Below, piece by piece: positions 1 to 8,681 of a DNA stretch of 12,116 bases. Both the position numbers and the translations under genes were made by a program. The notes below the pieces were generated by a model. It was not told the DNA's origin, ran no database searches, and saw only the letters and a program-made list of their open reading frames with translations. Location: positions 132,916-145,031 of the forward strand of contig NW_003118936.1 of NCBI RefSeq assembly GCF_000003605.2, in the 5' to 3' direction. This DNA is from Saccoglossus kowalevskii. Taxonomy: Eukaryota; Hemichordata; Enteropneusta; Harrimaniidae. Position 1 is the first letter of the stretch; the number at the start of each line of letters is the position of its first letter.

Positions 1-47
1 TTGTGTCACTGATATACTAGTCACATCTCTTGTTCTATATGCCATCA
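1..47 (+). repeat. Reference monomer (type a)
   Basis: This first monomer matches the commonest base at most positions and serves as the reference. It starts TTGTGTCACTGATATACTAG and ends TATATGCCATCA. It contains the palindrome ACTAGT at 16-21 (a SpeI site), kept in most monomers. Composition is 19 T, 11 C, 11 A and 6 G, so the + strand is pyrimidine-rich. Positions 2-25 can fold as a weak hairpin: TGTG (2-5) with CACA (22-25), then ACT (8-10) with AGT (19-21), a G-T wobble, a 2-nt bulge and a 6-nt loop. The monomer phase is arbitrary because the array is continuous. Confidence 0.95.
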
Positions 48-282
48 TTGTGTCACTGATATACTAGTCACATCTCTTGTTCTATATGCCATCATTGTGT
101 CACTAATATATGAGTCTCATCTCTTGTTCTATATGCCATCATTGTGTCACTGATATACTAGTCACATCTCTTGTTCTATATGCCATCATTGTGTCACTGA
201 TATACTAGTCACATCTCTTGTTCTATATGCCATCATTGTGTCACTAATATATGAGTCTCATCTCTTGTTCTATATGCCATCA
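1..282 (+). repeat. Two 141-bp trimers a-a-x
   Basis: Monomers 1-3 and 4-6 form a local trimeric repeat: two reference-type monomers followed by type x, which carries a cluster of changes (A11, T17, G18, T23) giving CACTAATATATGAGTCTC in place of the usual core. The x form occurs only here and at monomer 38 (1735-1781). The x changes remove both the ACTAGT site and the usual TGA. Confidence 0.93.
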
Positions 283-604
283 TTGTGTCACTGATATACT
301 AGTCACATCTCTTGTCCAATATGCCATCATTGTGTCACTGATATACTAGTCACATCTCTTGTCCAATATGCCATCATTGTGTCACTGATATACTAGTCAC
401 ATCTCTTGTTCTATATGCCATCATTGTGTCACTGATATACGAGTCACATCTTTTGTCCAATATGCCATCATTTTGTCACTGATATACTCGTCACACCTCT
501 TGTTCAATATGCCATCGTTGTGTCACTGATATACTAGTCACATCTCTTGTTCAATATGCCACCATTGTGTCACTGATATACTAGTCACATCTCTTGTCCA
601 ATAT
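283..604 (+). repeat. Monomers h h a k l m, then first part of monomer 13
   Basis: Monomers 7-12 and the 5' part of 13 link the left trimers to the first duplicated segment. The order a k l m h (monomers 9-13) is found again at monomers 102-106 (4736 onward), with the same rare markers: CGAGTC plus TTTTG in k, CTCGTCACACC in l, and GCCACCA in m. The left and central parts of the window therefore share an ancestral block. Confidence 0.88.
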
Positions 605-1170
605 GCCATTGTGTCACTGATATACTAGTCACATCTCGTTCTATATGCCATCATTGTGTCACTGATATACTAGTCACATCTCTTGTCCAATATGCCATCA
701 TTGTGTCAATGATATACTAGTCACATCTCTTGTTCTATATGCCGTCATTGTGTCACTGATATACTAGTCTCATCTGTTGTTCTATATGCCGTCATTGTGT
801 CACTGATATACTAGTCTCATCTCTTGTTCTATATGCCATCATTGTGTCACTGATATACTAGTCACATCTCTTGTTCTATATGCCGTCATTGTGTCACTGA
901 TATACTAGTCACATCTCTTGTTCTATATGCCATCATTGTGTCACTGATATACTAGTCTCATCTCTTGTTCTATATGCCGTCATTGTGTCACTGATATACT
1001 AGTCACATCTCTTGTTCAATATGCCATCGTTGTGTCACTGATATACTAGTCACATCTCTTGTCCAATGTGCCATCGTTGTGTCACTGATATACTAGTCAC
1101 ATCTCTTGTTCAATGTGCCATCGTTGTGTCACTGATATACTAGTCACATCTCTTGTTCTATATGCCATCA
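377..1170 (+). repeat. Left copy of ancestral block a k l m h ... d b c d ... b e f e a
   Basis: Monomers 9-25 read a k l m h, (a with 2-bp deletion), h, d, b, c, d, a, b, e, f, e, a. Monomers 102-115 (4736-5393) read a k l m h d b c d b e f e y. The order matches once three monomers (two after h, one a after d) are treated as gained or lost. Monomers 16 and 17 here have private changes (A9 in 16; G29 in 17) absent from the central copy. This is an older duplication than those further right. Confidence 0.78.
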
Positions 1171-1593
1171 TTTTGTCACTGATATACTAGTCACATCTCT
1201 TGTCCAATGTGCCATCATTGTGTCACCGATATACTAGTCGCATCTCTTGTCCAATGTGCCATCGTTGTGTCACTGATATACTAGTCACATCTCTTGTTCA
1301 ATATGCCATCTTTGTGTCACTGATATACTAGTCACATCTCTTGTCCAATGTGCCATCGTTGTGTCACTGATATACTAGTCACATCTTTTGTTCTATATGC
1401 CGTCATTGTGTCACTGATATACTAGTCACATCTCTTGTTCTATATGCCATCATTGTGTCACTGATATACTAGTCTCATCTCTTGTTCTATATGCCGTCAT
1501 TGTGTCACTGATATACTAGTCACATCTCTTGTTCAATATGCCATCGTTGTGTCACTGATATACTAGTCACATCTCTTGTCCAATGTGCCATCG
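605..1593 (+). repeat. Segmental duplication 1, copy 1 (989 bp, monomers 13-34)
   Basis: This stretch recurs at 1869-2810 with the same order of monomer types and the same rare markers: the 3-bp deletion giving GCCATTGTG (605), the 2-bp deletion giving ATCTCGTTC, the A9 change (GTCAATG), the GTTGTT form of monomer 17, and ACCGATATACTAGTCGC at 1225. Spacing is 1264 bp before monomers 16/17 and 1217 bp after, a difference of exactly 47. One other substitution was seen: monomer 24 has G39 (TTCAATGTG) where its partner monomer 50 has A39. Confidence 0.93.
748..794 (+). repeat. Monomer 17, parent of the fused monomer 43
   Basis: Monomer 16 (701-747) has A9 (GTCAATGATA) with CTAGTCACATCTCTTG. Monomer 17 has a normal head with CTAGTCTCATCTGTTG. 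In the second copy of the duplication the two are replaced by one monomer (43, 1965-2011) carrying the A9 head of 16 and the body of 17. Confidence 0.88.
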
Positions 1594-1868
1594 TTGTGTC
1601 ACTGATATACTAGTCACATCTCTTGTCCAATATGCCATCATTGTGTCACTGATATACTAGTCACATCTCTTGTTCTATATGCCATCATTGTGTCACTGAT
1701 ATACTAGTCACATCTCTTGTTCTATATGCCATCATTGTGTCACTAATATATGAGTCTCATCTCTTGTTCTATATGCCATCATTGTGTCACTGATATACTA
1801 GTCACATCTCTTGTTCTATATGCCATCATTGTGTCACTGATATACTAGTCACATCTCTTGTTCTATAT
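1594..1868 (+). repeat. Spacer between duplicated segments: h a a x a, hybrid 40
   Basis: Monomers 35-39 read h, a, a, x, a, repeating the trimer order seen at 1-282. Monomer 40 (1829-1872) has the T34/T36 front of type a but the 3-bp deletion (GCCATTGTG) of monomer 13, whose front is C34/A36. The left break of the duplication therefore probably lies inside monomer 40, between about 1863 and 1869. Confidence 0.83.
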
Positions 1869-2810
1869 GCCATTGTGTCACTGATATACTAGTCACATCT
1901 CGTTCTATATGCCATCATTGTGTCACTGATATACTAGTCACATCTCTTGTCCAATATGCCATCATTGTGTCAATGATATACTAGTCTCATCTGTTGTTCT
2001 ATATGCCGTCATTGTGTCACTGATATACTAGTCTCATCTCTTGTTCTATATGCCATCATTGTGTCACTGATATACTAGTCACATCTCTTGTTCTATATGC
2101 CGTCATTGTGTCACTGATATACTAGTCACATCTCTTGTTCTATATGCCATCATTGTGTCACTGATATACTAGTCTCATCTCTTGTTCTATATGCCGTCAT
2201 TGTGTCACTGATATACTAGTCACATCTCTTGTTCAATATGCCATCGTTGTGTCACTGATATACTAGTCACATCTCTTGTCCAATGTGCCATCGTTGTGTC
2301 ACTGATATACTAGTCACATCTCTTGTTCAATATGCCATCGTTGTGTCACTGATATACTAGTCACATCTCTTGTTCTATATGCCATCATTTTGTCACTGAT
2401 ATACTAGTCACATCTCTTGTCCAATGTGCCATCATTGTGTCACCGATATACTAGTCGCATCTCTTGTCCAATGTGCCATCGTTGTGTCACTGATATACTA
2501 GTCACATCTCTTGTTCAATATGCCATCTTTGTGTCACTGATATACTAGTCACATCTCTTGTCCAATGTGCCATCGTTGTGTCACTGATATACTAGTCACA
2601 TCTTTTGTTCTATATGCCGTCATTGTGTCACTGATATACTAGTCACATCTCTTGTTCTATATGCCATCATTGTGTCACTGATATACTAGTCTCATCTCTT
2701 GTTCTATATGCCGTCATTGTGTCACTGATATACTAGTCACATCTCTTGTTCAATATGCCATCGTTGTGTCACTGATATACTAGTCACATCTCTTGTCCAA
2801 TGTGCCATCG
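1869..2810 (+). repeat. Segmental duplication 1, copy 2 (942 bp, monomers 40-60)
   Basis: Second copy of 605-1593, exactly 47 bp shorter. It keeps both small deletions (3 bp at 1869, 2 bp in monomer 41), the A9 marker, and ACCGATATACTAGTCGC at 2442. Type order after the fused monomer 43 is c d a b e f e a, two f-like monomers (G39), g f i a b e f. Homology stops in the next monomer: 61 is type g where the partner (35) is type h, first differing at position 34. Confidence 0.93.
1965..2011 (+). repeat. Hybrid monomer 43 from in-register fusion of 16 and 17
   Basis: The head carries A9 (GTCAATGATA), unique to monomer 16 in the first copy. The rest carries T23 and G29 (CTCATCTGTTG), unique to monomer 17. 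One full period has been lost with phase kept, as expected from an exchange between neighbouring monomers. The crossover lies between positions 10 and 22, that is 1974-1986. Confidence 0.88.
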
Positions 2811-2904
2811 TTGTGTCACTGATATACTAGTCACATCTCTTGTTCAATATGCCATCTTTGTGTCACTGATATACTAGTCACATCTCTTGTCCAATGTGCC
2901 ATCG
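2811..2904 (+). repeat. g f dimer after duplication 1
   Basis: Monomers 61-62 are types g and f, the same pair that opens the block g f i a b e f at monomers 28-34 and 54-60, and which recurs inside the later q f g f r pentamers. They join duplication copy 2 to the divergent zone. Confidence 0.8.
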
Positions 2905-3325
2905 TTGTGTCACTGATATACTAGTCAGATCTCTTGTCCAGTATGCCATCATTGTGTCACTGATATACTAGTCAGATCTCTTGTCCAGTATGCCATCATT
3001 ATGTCACTGATATACTCGTCACATCTCTTGTTCAATATGCCATCGTTGTGTCACTGATATACTCGTCACATCTCTTGTTCAATATGCCATCATTTTGTCA
3101 CTGATATACTCGTCACATCTCTGTTCAATATGCCATCATTGAGTCACTGATATACTAGTCACATCTCTGTCCAGTATGCCATCATTATGTCACTGATATA
3201 CTCGTCACATCTCTTGTTCAGTATGCCATCGTTGTGTCACTGATACACTAGTCACATCTCTTGTCCAATGTGCCATCATTTTGTCACTGATATACTAGTC
3301 ACATCTCTTGTCCAATGTGCCATCA
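2905..3325 (+). repeat. Divergent monomer zone (63-71) with two 1-bp deletions
   Basis: These nine monomers are less like their neighbours than elsewhere. They include two successive n types (TCAGATC with CCAGTATG), three C19 monomers (CTCGTC) among 65-67, a monomer with TTGAGTCAC (68), a TTCAGTATG form (69) and GATACACTAG (70). Monomers 67 and 68 each lack one T (CATCTCTGTTC and CATCTCTGTCC). The zone is not covered by the large duplications, so it may be an older, less recently homogenised stretch. Confidence 0.83.
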
Positions 3326-3513
3326 TTGTGTCACTGATATACTAGTCACATCTCTTGTCCAATGTGCCATCGTTGTGTCACTGATATACTAGTCACATCT
3401 CTTGTTCAATATGCCATCTTTGTGTTACCGATATACTAGTCACATCTCTTGTCCAATGTGCCATCGTTGTGTCACTGATATACTAGTCACATCTTTTGTT
3501 CTATATGCCGTCA
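3326..3513 (+). repeat. Monomers f g f i before the macro-repeat
   Basis: Monomers 72-75 lead into the 48-mer unit. Monomer 74 has GTTACCG in its head (two changes). The run g f i a c e at 73-78 parallels g f i a b e at 28-33, 54-59 and 170-175, so this four-to-six monomer motif has been copied repeatedly across the array. Confidence 0.83.
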
Positions 3514-3795
3514 TTGTGTCACTGATATACTAGTCACATCTCTTGTTCTATATGCCATCATTGTGTAACTGATATACTAGTCTCATCTCTTGTTCTATAT
3601 GCCATCATTGTGTCACTGATATACTAGTCACATCTCTTGTTCAATATGCCATCGTTGTGTCACTGATATACTAGTCACATCTATTGTCCATTGTGCCATC
3701 GTTGTGTCACTGATATACTAGTCACATCTCTTGTTCAATATGCCATCTTTGTGTCACTGATATACTAGTCTCATCTCTTGTTCTATATGCCGTCA

Positions 3796-4265
3796 TTGTG
3801 TCACTGATATACTAGTCACATCTCTTCTTCAATATGCCATCGTTGTGTCACTGATATACTAGTCACATCTCTTGTCCAATGTGCCATCGTTGTGTCACTG
3901 ATATACTAGTCACATCTCTTGTTCAATATGCCATCTTTGTGTCACTGATATACTAGTCACATCTCTTGTCCAATGTGCCATCGTTGTGTCACTGATATAC
4001 TAGTCAGATCTCTTGTTCAATATGCCATCGTTGTGTCACTGATATACTAGTCACATCTCTTCTTCAATATGCCATCGTTGTGTCACTGATATACTAGTCA
4101 CATCTCTTGTCCAATGTGCCATCGTTGTGTCACTGATATACTAGTCACATCTCTTGTTCAATATGCCATCTTTGTGTCACTGATATACTAGTCACATCTC
4201 TTGTCCAATGTGCCATCGTTGTGTCACTGATATACTAGTCAGATCTCTTGTTCAATATGCCATCG
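3796..4265 (+). repeat. Pentamer q f g f r in tandem duplicate (2 x 235 bp)
   Basis: Monomers 82-86 and 87-91 are two head-to-tail copies of a five-monomer unit. Markers are TCTTCTTC in q (C32) and TCAGATC in r (G24). Within the unit, A36-only monomers (q, g, r) alternate with C34/G39 monomers (f), a 94-bp dimer rhythm. The same doubled pentamer opens every 22-mer unit (6052-6521, 8972-9441, 10006-10475). Confidence 0.93.
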
Positions 4266-4876
4266 TTGTGTCACTGATATACTCGTCACATCTCTTGTTC
4301 AATATGCCATCGTTGTGTCACTGATATACTAGTCAGATCTCTTGTCCAGTATGCCATCATTGTGTCACTGATATACTAGTCACATCTTTTGTTCTATATG
4401 CCATCATTGTGTCACTGATATACTAGTCTCATCTCTTGTTCTATATGCCGTCATTGTGTCACTGATATACTAGTCACATCTCTTGTTCAATATGCCGTCG
4501 CTGTGTCACTGATATACTAGTCACATCTCTTGTCCAATGTGCCATCGTTGTGTCACTGATATACCAGTCACACCTCTTGTCCAATATGCCATCATTATGT
4601 CACTGATATACTCGTCACACCTCTTGTTCAATATGCCACCATTGTGTCACTGATATACTAGTCACATCTCTTGTTCTATATGCCATCATTGTGTCACTGA
4701 TATACGAGTCACATCTCTTGTCCAATATGCCATCATTGTGTCACTGATATACTAGTCACATCTCTTGTTCTATATGCCATCATTGTGTCACTGATATACG
4801 AGTCACATCTTTTGTCCAATATGCCATCATTTTGTCACTGATATACTCGTCACACCTCTTGTTCAATATGCCATCG
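3796..4876 (+). repeat. 22-mer higher-order unit, copy 1 (23 monomers, 1081 bp)
   Basis: Order is (q f g f r)x2 s n t b u f v w a [G18,C34] a k l. The other three copies have h in place of the first two monomers after w, so this copy is one monomer longer. It also has CGCTGTG after monomer u (about 4498) where the others have CGTTGTG. By these differences it is the most distinct of the four copies. Confidence 0.9.
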
Positions 4877-5393
4877 TTGTGTCACTGATATACTAGTCAC
4901 ATCTCTTGTTCAATATGCCACCATTGTGTCACTGATATACTAGTCACATCTCTTGTCCAATATGCCATCATTGTGTCACTGATATACTAGTCACATCTCT
5001 TGTTCTATATGCCGTCATTGTGTCACTGATATACTAGTCTCATCTCTTGTTCTATATGCCGTCATTGTGTCACTGATATACTAGTCTCATCTCTTGTTCT
5101 ATATGCCATCATTGTGTCACTGATATACTAGTCACATCTCTTGTTCTATATGCCGTCATTTTGTCACTGATATACTAGTCTCATCTCTTGTTCTATATGC
5201 CGTCATTGTGTCACTGATATACTAGTCACATCTCTTGTTCAATATGCCATCGTTGTGTCACTGATATACTAGTCACATCTCTTGTCCAATGTGCCATCGT
5301 TGTGTCACTGATATACTAGTCACATCTCTTGTTCAATATGCCATCGTTGTATCACTGATATACTAGTCACATCTCTTGTTCTATATGTCATCA
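4736..5393 (+). repeat. Central copy of ancestral block a k l m h d b c d b e f e y
   Basis: Monomers 102-115 match monomers 9-25 in order apart from three monomers. GCCACCATT of monomer m lies at 4917 here and at 558 on the left: 4359 bp, equal to 93 monomers minus the 12 bp of deletions between. Monomer y (115) has TATGTCATCA (T42), a marker shared with monomers 161 and 245 but not with the left copy. Confidence 0.8.
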
Positions 5394-5675
5394 TTTTGTC
5401 ACTGATATACTAGTCACATCTCTTGTTCTATATGCCATCATTGTGTCACTGATATACTAGTCTCATCTCTTGTTCTATATGCCGTCATTGTGTCACTGAT
5501 ATACTAGTCACATCTCTTGTTCAATATGCCATCGTTGTGTCACTGATATACTAGTCACATCTCTTGTCCAGTATGCCATCATTATGTCACTGATATACTC
5601 GTCACACCTCTTGTCCAATATGCCATCTTTGTGTCACTGATATACTAGTCACATCTCTTGTCCAATGTGCCATCG

Positions 5676-5769
5676 TTGTGTCACTGATATACTAGTCACA
5701 TCTCTTGTTCTATATGCCATCATTGAGTCACTGATATACTAGTCTCATCTCTTGTTCTATATGCCGTCA
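5676..5769 (+). repeat. Junction monomers 122-123 between macro-repeat copies
   Basis: An a-type monomer followed by a b-type with TTGAGTCAC in its head. Neither fits the corresponding place after copy 2, where monomer 168 (CACCCCTTG, GCAATCA) and monomer 169 (also TTGAGTCAC) lie. The shared TTGAGTCAC head suggests the exchange that joined the two macro-repeats took place in or next to monomer 123. Confidence 0.7.
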
Positions 5770-6051
5770 TTGTGTCACTGATATACTAGTCACATCTCTT
5801 GTTCTATATGCCATCATTGTGTAACTGATATACTAGTCTCATCTCTTGTTCTATATGCCATCATTGTGTCACTGATATACTAGTCACATCTCTTGTTCAA
5901 TATGCCATCGTTGTGTCACTGATATACTAGTCACATCTATTGTCCATTGTGCCATCGTTGTGTCACTGATATACTAGTCACATCTCTTGTTCAATATGCC
6001 ATCTTTGTGTCACTGATATACTAGTCTCATCTCTTGTTCTATATGCCGTCA

Positions 6052-7085
6052 TTGTGTCACTGATATACTAGTCACATCTCTTCTTCAATATGCCATCGTT
6101 GTGTCACTGATATACTAGTCACATCTCTTGTCCAATGTGCCATCGTTGTGTCACTGATATACTAGTCACATCTCTTGTTCAATATGCCATCTTTGTGTCA
6201 CTGATATACTAGTCACATCTCTTGTCCAATGTGCCATCGTTGTGTCACTGATATACTAGTCAGATCTCTTGTTCAATATGCCATCGTTGTGTCACTGATA
6301 TACTAGTCACATCTCTTCTTCAATATGCCATCGTTGTGTCACTGATATACTAGTCACATCTCTTGTCCAATGTGCCATCGTTGTGTCACTGATATACTAG
6401 TCACATCTCTTGTTCAATATGCCATCTTTGTGTCACTGATATACTAGTCACATCTCTTGTCCAATGTGCCATCGTTGTGTCACTGATATACTAGTCAGAT
6501 CTCTTGTTCAATATGCCATCGTTGTGTCACTGATATACTCGTCACATCTCTTGTTCAATATGCCATCGTTGTGTCACTGATATACTAGTCAGATCTCTTG
6601 TCCAGTATGCCATCATTGTGTCACTGATATACTAGTCACATCTTTTGTTCTATATGCCATCATTGTGTCACTGATATACTAGTCTCATCTCTTGTTCTAT
6701 ATGCCGTCATTGTGTCACTGATATACTAGTCACATCTCTTGTTCAATATGCCGTCGTTGTGTCACTGATATACTAGTCACATCTCTTGTCCAATGTGCCA
6801 TCGTTGTGTCACTGATATACCAGTCACACCTCTTGTCCAATATGCCATCATTATGTCACTGATATACTCGTCACACCTCTTGTTCAATATGCCACCATTG
6901 TGTCACTGATATACTAGTCACATCTCTTGTCCAATATGCCATCATTGTGTCACTGATATACTAGTCACATCTCTTGTTCTATATGCCATCATTTTGTCAC
7001 TGATATACGAGTCACATCTTTTGTCCAATATGCCATCATTTTGTCACTGATATACTCGTCACACCTCTTGTTCAATATGCCATCG
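6052..7085 (+). repeat. 22-mer higher-order unit, copy 2 (1034 bp)
   Basis: Monomers 130-151 in the order (q f g f r)x2 s n t b u f v w h a k l. Compared with copy 4 I find one difference, T3 in monomer k (6994) against G3 (10948). Compared with copy 3 I find two (9631 and 9790 in that copy). Copy 3 shares the T3 state, which helps order the duplications. Confidence 0.93.
6898..6944 (+). repeat. Hybrid h monomer 148 after w
   Basis: In macro-repeat copy 1 the monomer after w is a (100, with CTAGTC and TTCTA), followed by 101 with CGAGTC and TCCAA. Here one monomer has the CTAGTC front of 100 and the TCCAA rear of 101. This is the footprint of a one-period deletion, or the ancestral state from which copy 1 gained a monomer. 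The same form is in copies 3 and 4 (monomers 210 and 232). Confidence 0.72.
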
Positions 7086-7837
7086 TTGTGTCACTGATAT
7101 ACTAGTCACATCTCTTGTCCAATATGCCATCATTGTGTCACTGATATACTAGTCACATCTCTTGTTCTATATGCCGTCATTGTGTCACTGATATACTAGT
7201 CTCATCTCTTGTTCTATATGCCGTCATTGTGTCACTGATATACTAGTCTCATCTCTTGTTCTATATGCCATCATTGTGTCACTGATATACTAGTCACATC
7301 TCTTGTTCTATATGCCGTCATTGTGTCACTGATATACTAGTCACATCTCTTGTTCTATATGCCGTCATTGTGTCACTGATATACTAGTCTCATCTCTTGT
7401 TCTATATGCCGTCATTGTGTCACTGATATACTAGTCACATCTCTTGTTCAATATGCCATCGTTGTGTCACTGATATACTAGTCACATCTCTTGTTCAATA
7501 TGCCATCGTTGTATCACTGATATACTAGTCACATCTCTTGTTCTATATGTCATCATTTTGTCACTGATATACTAGTCACATCTCTTGTTCTATATGCCAT
7601 CATTGTGTCACTGATATACTAGTCTCATCTCTTGTTCTATATGCCGTCATTGTGTCACTGATATACTAGTCACATCTCTTGTTCAATATGCCATCGTTGT
7701 GTCACTGATATACTAGTCACATCTCTTGTCCAGTATGCCATCATTATGTCACTGATATACTCGTCACACCTCTTGTCCAATATGCCATCTTTGTGTCACT
7801 GATATACTAGTCACATCTCTTGTCCAATGTGCCATCG

Positions 7838-8213
7838 TTGTGTCACTGATATACTAGTCACACCCCTTGTCCAATATGCAATCATTGAGTCACTGATATA
7901 CTAGTCACATCTCTTGTCCAATGTGCCATCGTTGTGTCACTGATATACTAGTCACATCTCATTTTCAATATGCCAGCTTTGTGTCACCGATATACTAGTC
8001 ACATCTCTTGTCCAATGTGCCATCGTAGTGTCACTGATATACTAGTCACATCTTTTGTTCTATATGCCGTCATTGTGTCACTGATATACTAGTCACATCT
8101 CTTGTTCTATATGCCATCATTGTGTCACTGATATACTAGTCTCATCTCTTGTTCTATATGCCGTCATTGTGTCACTGATATACTAGTCACATCTCTTGTT
8201 CAATATGCCATCG
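7838..8213 (+). repeat. Monomers 168-175, variant-rich stretch
   Basis: Order: a variant with CACCCCTTG and GCAATCA, f with TTGAGTCAC, a g-like monomer with CTCATTTTC and GCCAGCT, f with GTCACCG, i (preceded by CGTAGTGTC), a, b, e. The run g f i a b e parallels monomers 28-33, 54-59 and 73-78. Monomers 168-174 recur at the right end of the window (252-258) with the same markers. Confidence 0.88.
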
Positions 8214-8493
8214 TTGTGTCACTGATATACTAGTCACATCTCTTGTCCAATATGCCATCATTGTATCACTGATATACTAGTCTCATCTTTTGTTCTATAT
8301 GCCATCTGTGTCACTGATATACTAGTCACATCTCTTGTCCAATGTGCCATCGTTGTGTCACTGATATACTAGTCACATCTCTTGTTCAATATGCCATCAT
8401 TGTATCACTGATATACTAGTCTCATCTTTTGTTCTATATGCCATCTTTGTGTCACTGATATACTAGTCACATCTCTTGTCCAATGTGCCATCG
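8214..8493 (+). repeat. Local trimer duplication (139 + 141 bp), one copy with a 2-bp deletion
   Basis: Monomers 176-178 and 179-181 are parallel trimers: an h- or e-like monomer ending CATCA, then a monomer with GTATCAC and CTCATCTTTTGTTC (T23, T29), then f. The first has GCCATCTGTG at 8301-8310 where the second has GCCATCTTTGTG, a loss of two T. The T23+T29 combination occurs only in these two monomers. Confidence 0.87.
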
Positions 8494-8681
8494 TTGTGTC
8501 ACTGATATACTAGTCACATCTTTTGTTCTATATGCCATCATTGTGTCACTGATATACTAGTCTCATCTCTTGTTCTATATGCCGTCATTGTGTCACTGAT
8601 ATACTAGTCACATCTCTTGTTCAATATGCCATCGTTGTGTCACTGATATACTAGTCACATCTCTTGTCCAATGTGCCATCG
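8494..8681 (+). repeat. Monomers t b e f
   Basis: Monomers 182-185 have standard length. The order t/i, then b, e, f parallels the ends of the g f i a b e f blocks at 28-34 and 54-60, with the a missing. It leads into the TACT-insertion dimers. Confidence 0.8.

Larger units (their letters stand above)
3514..5675 (+). repeat. Macro-repeat copy 1 (monomers 76-121)
   Basis: Type order: a c e p g b, (q f g f r)x2, s n t b u f v w, a, (G18 C34 monomer), a, k l m h d b c d b e f e y a b e z, an l-like C34/T47 monomer, f. The order recurs at 5770-7837. Matching landmarks are spaced 2256 bp (48 monomers) in the left part; for example GCCACCATT in monomer w lies at 4635 and 6891. The spacing falls to 46 monomers on the right through single-monomer gains and losses. 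Private landmarks include GTAACTG in the c monomer and ATTGTCCATTGTG in p. Confidence 0.9.
5770..7837 (+). repeat. Macro-repeat copy 2 (monomers 124-167)
   Basis: Order: a c e p g b, (q f g f r)x2, s n t b u f v w h a k l h d b c d d b e e y a b e z, an l-like C34/T47 monomer, f. Relative to copy 1 it lacks one monomer after w, lacks m after l, has an extra d (monomer 157, 7321-7367), and lacks the f between the two e monomers. Each difference is a whole monomer, so phase never slips. Confidence 0.9.
6052..8162 (+). repeat. Segmental duplication 2, left copy (2111 bp)
   Basis: This segment is repeated at 10006-12116 at a constant offset of 3954 bp. It includes many rare markers: CACCCCTTG with GCAATCA (about 7861), CTCATTTTC with GCCAGCT (about 7968), GTCACCG (about 7985), CGTAGTGTC (about 8024) and TATGTCATC (about 7547). 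By eye only two substitutions separate the copies: 6994/10948 and 7496/11450. The right copy runs off the window, so the full length is a minimum. Confidence 0.93.

Noticed and set aside
3139-3148. AP-1-like heptamer TGAGTCA in the TTGAGTCAC monomers (about 3140, 5724, 7886, 11840)
   Set aside because: It arises by one change from the common TGTGTCA, occurs in only a few monomers, and has no regulatory context. Chance is enough to explain it.
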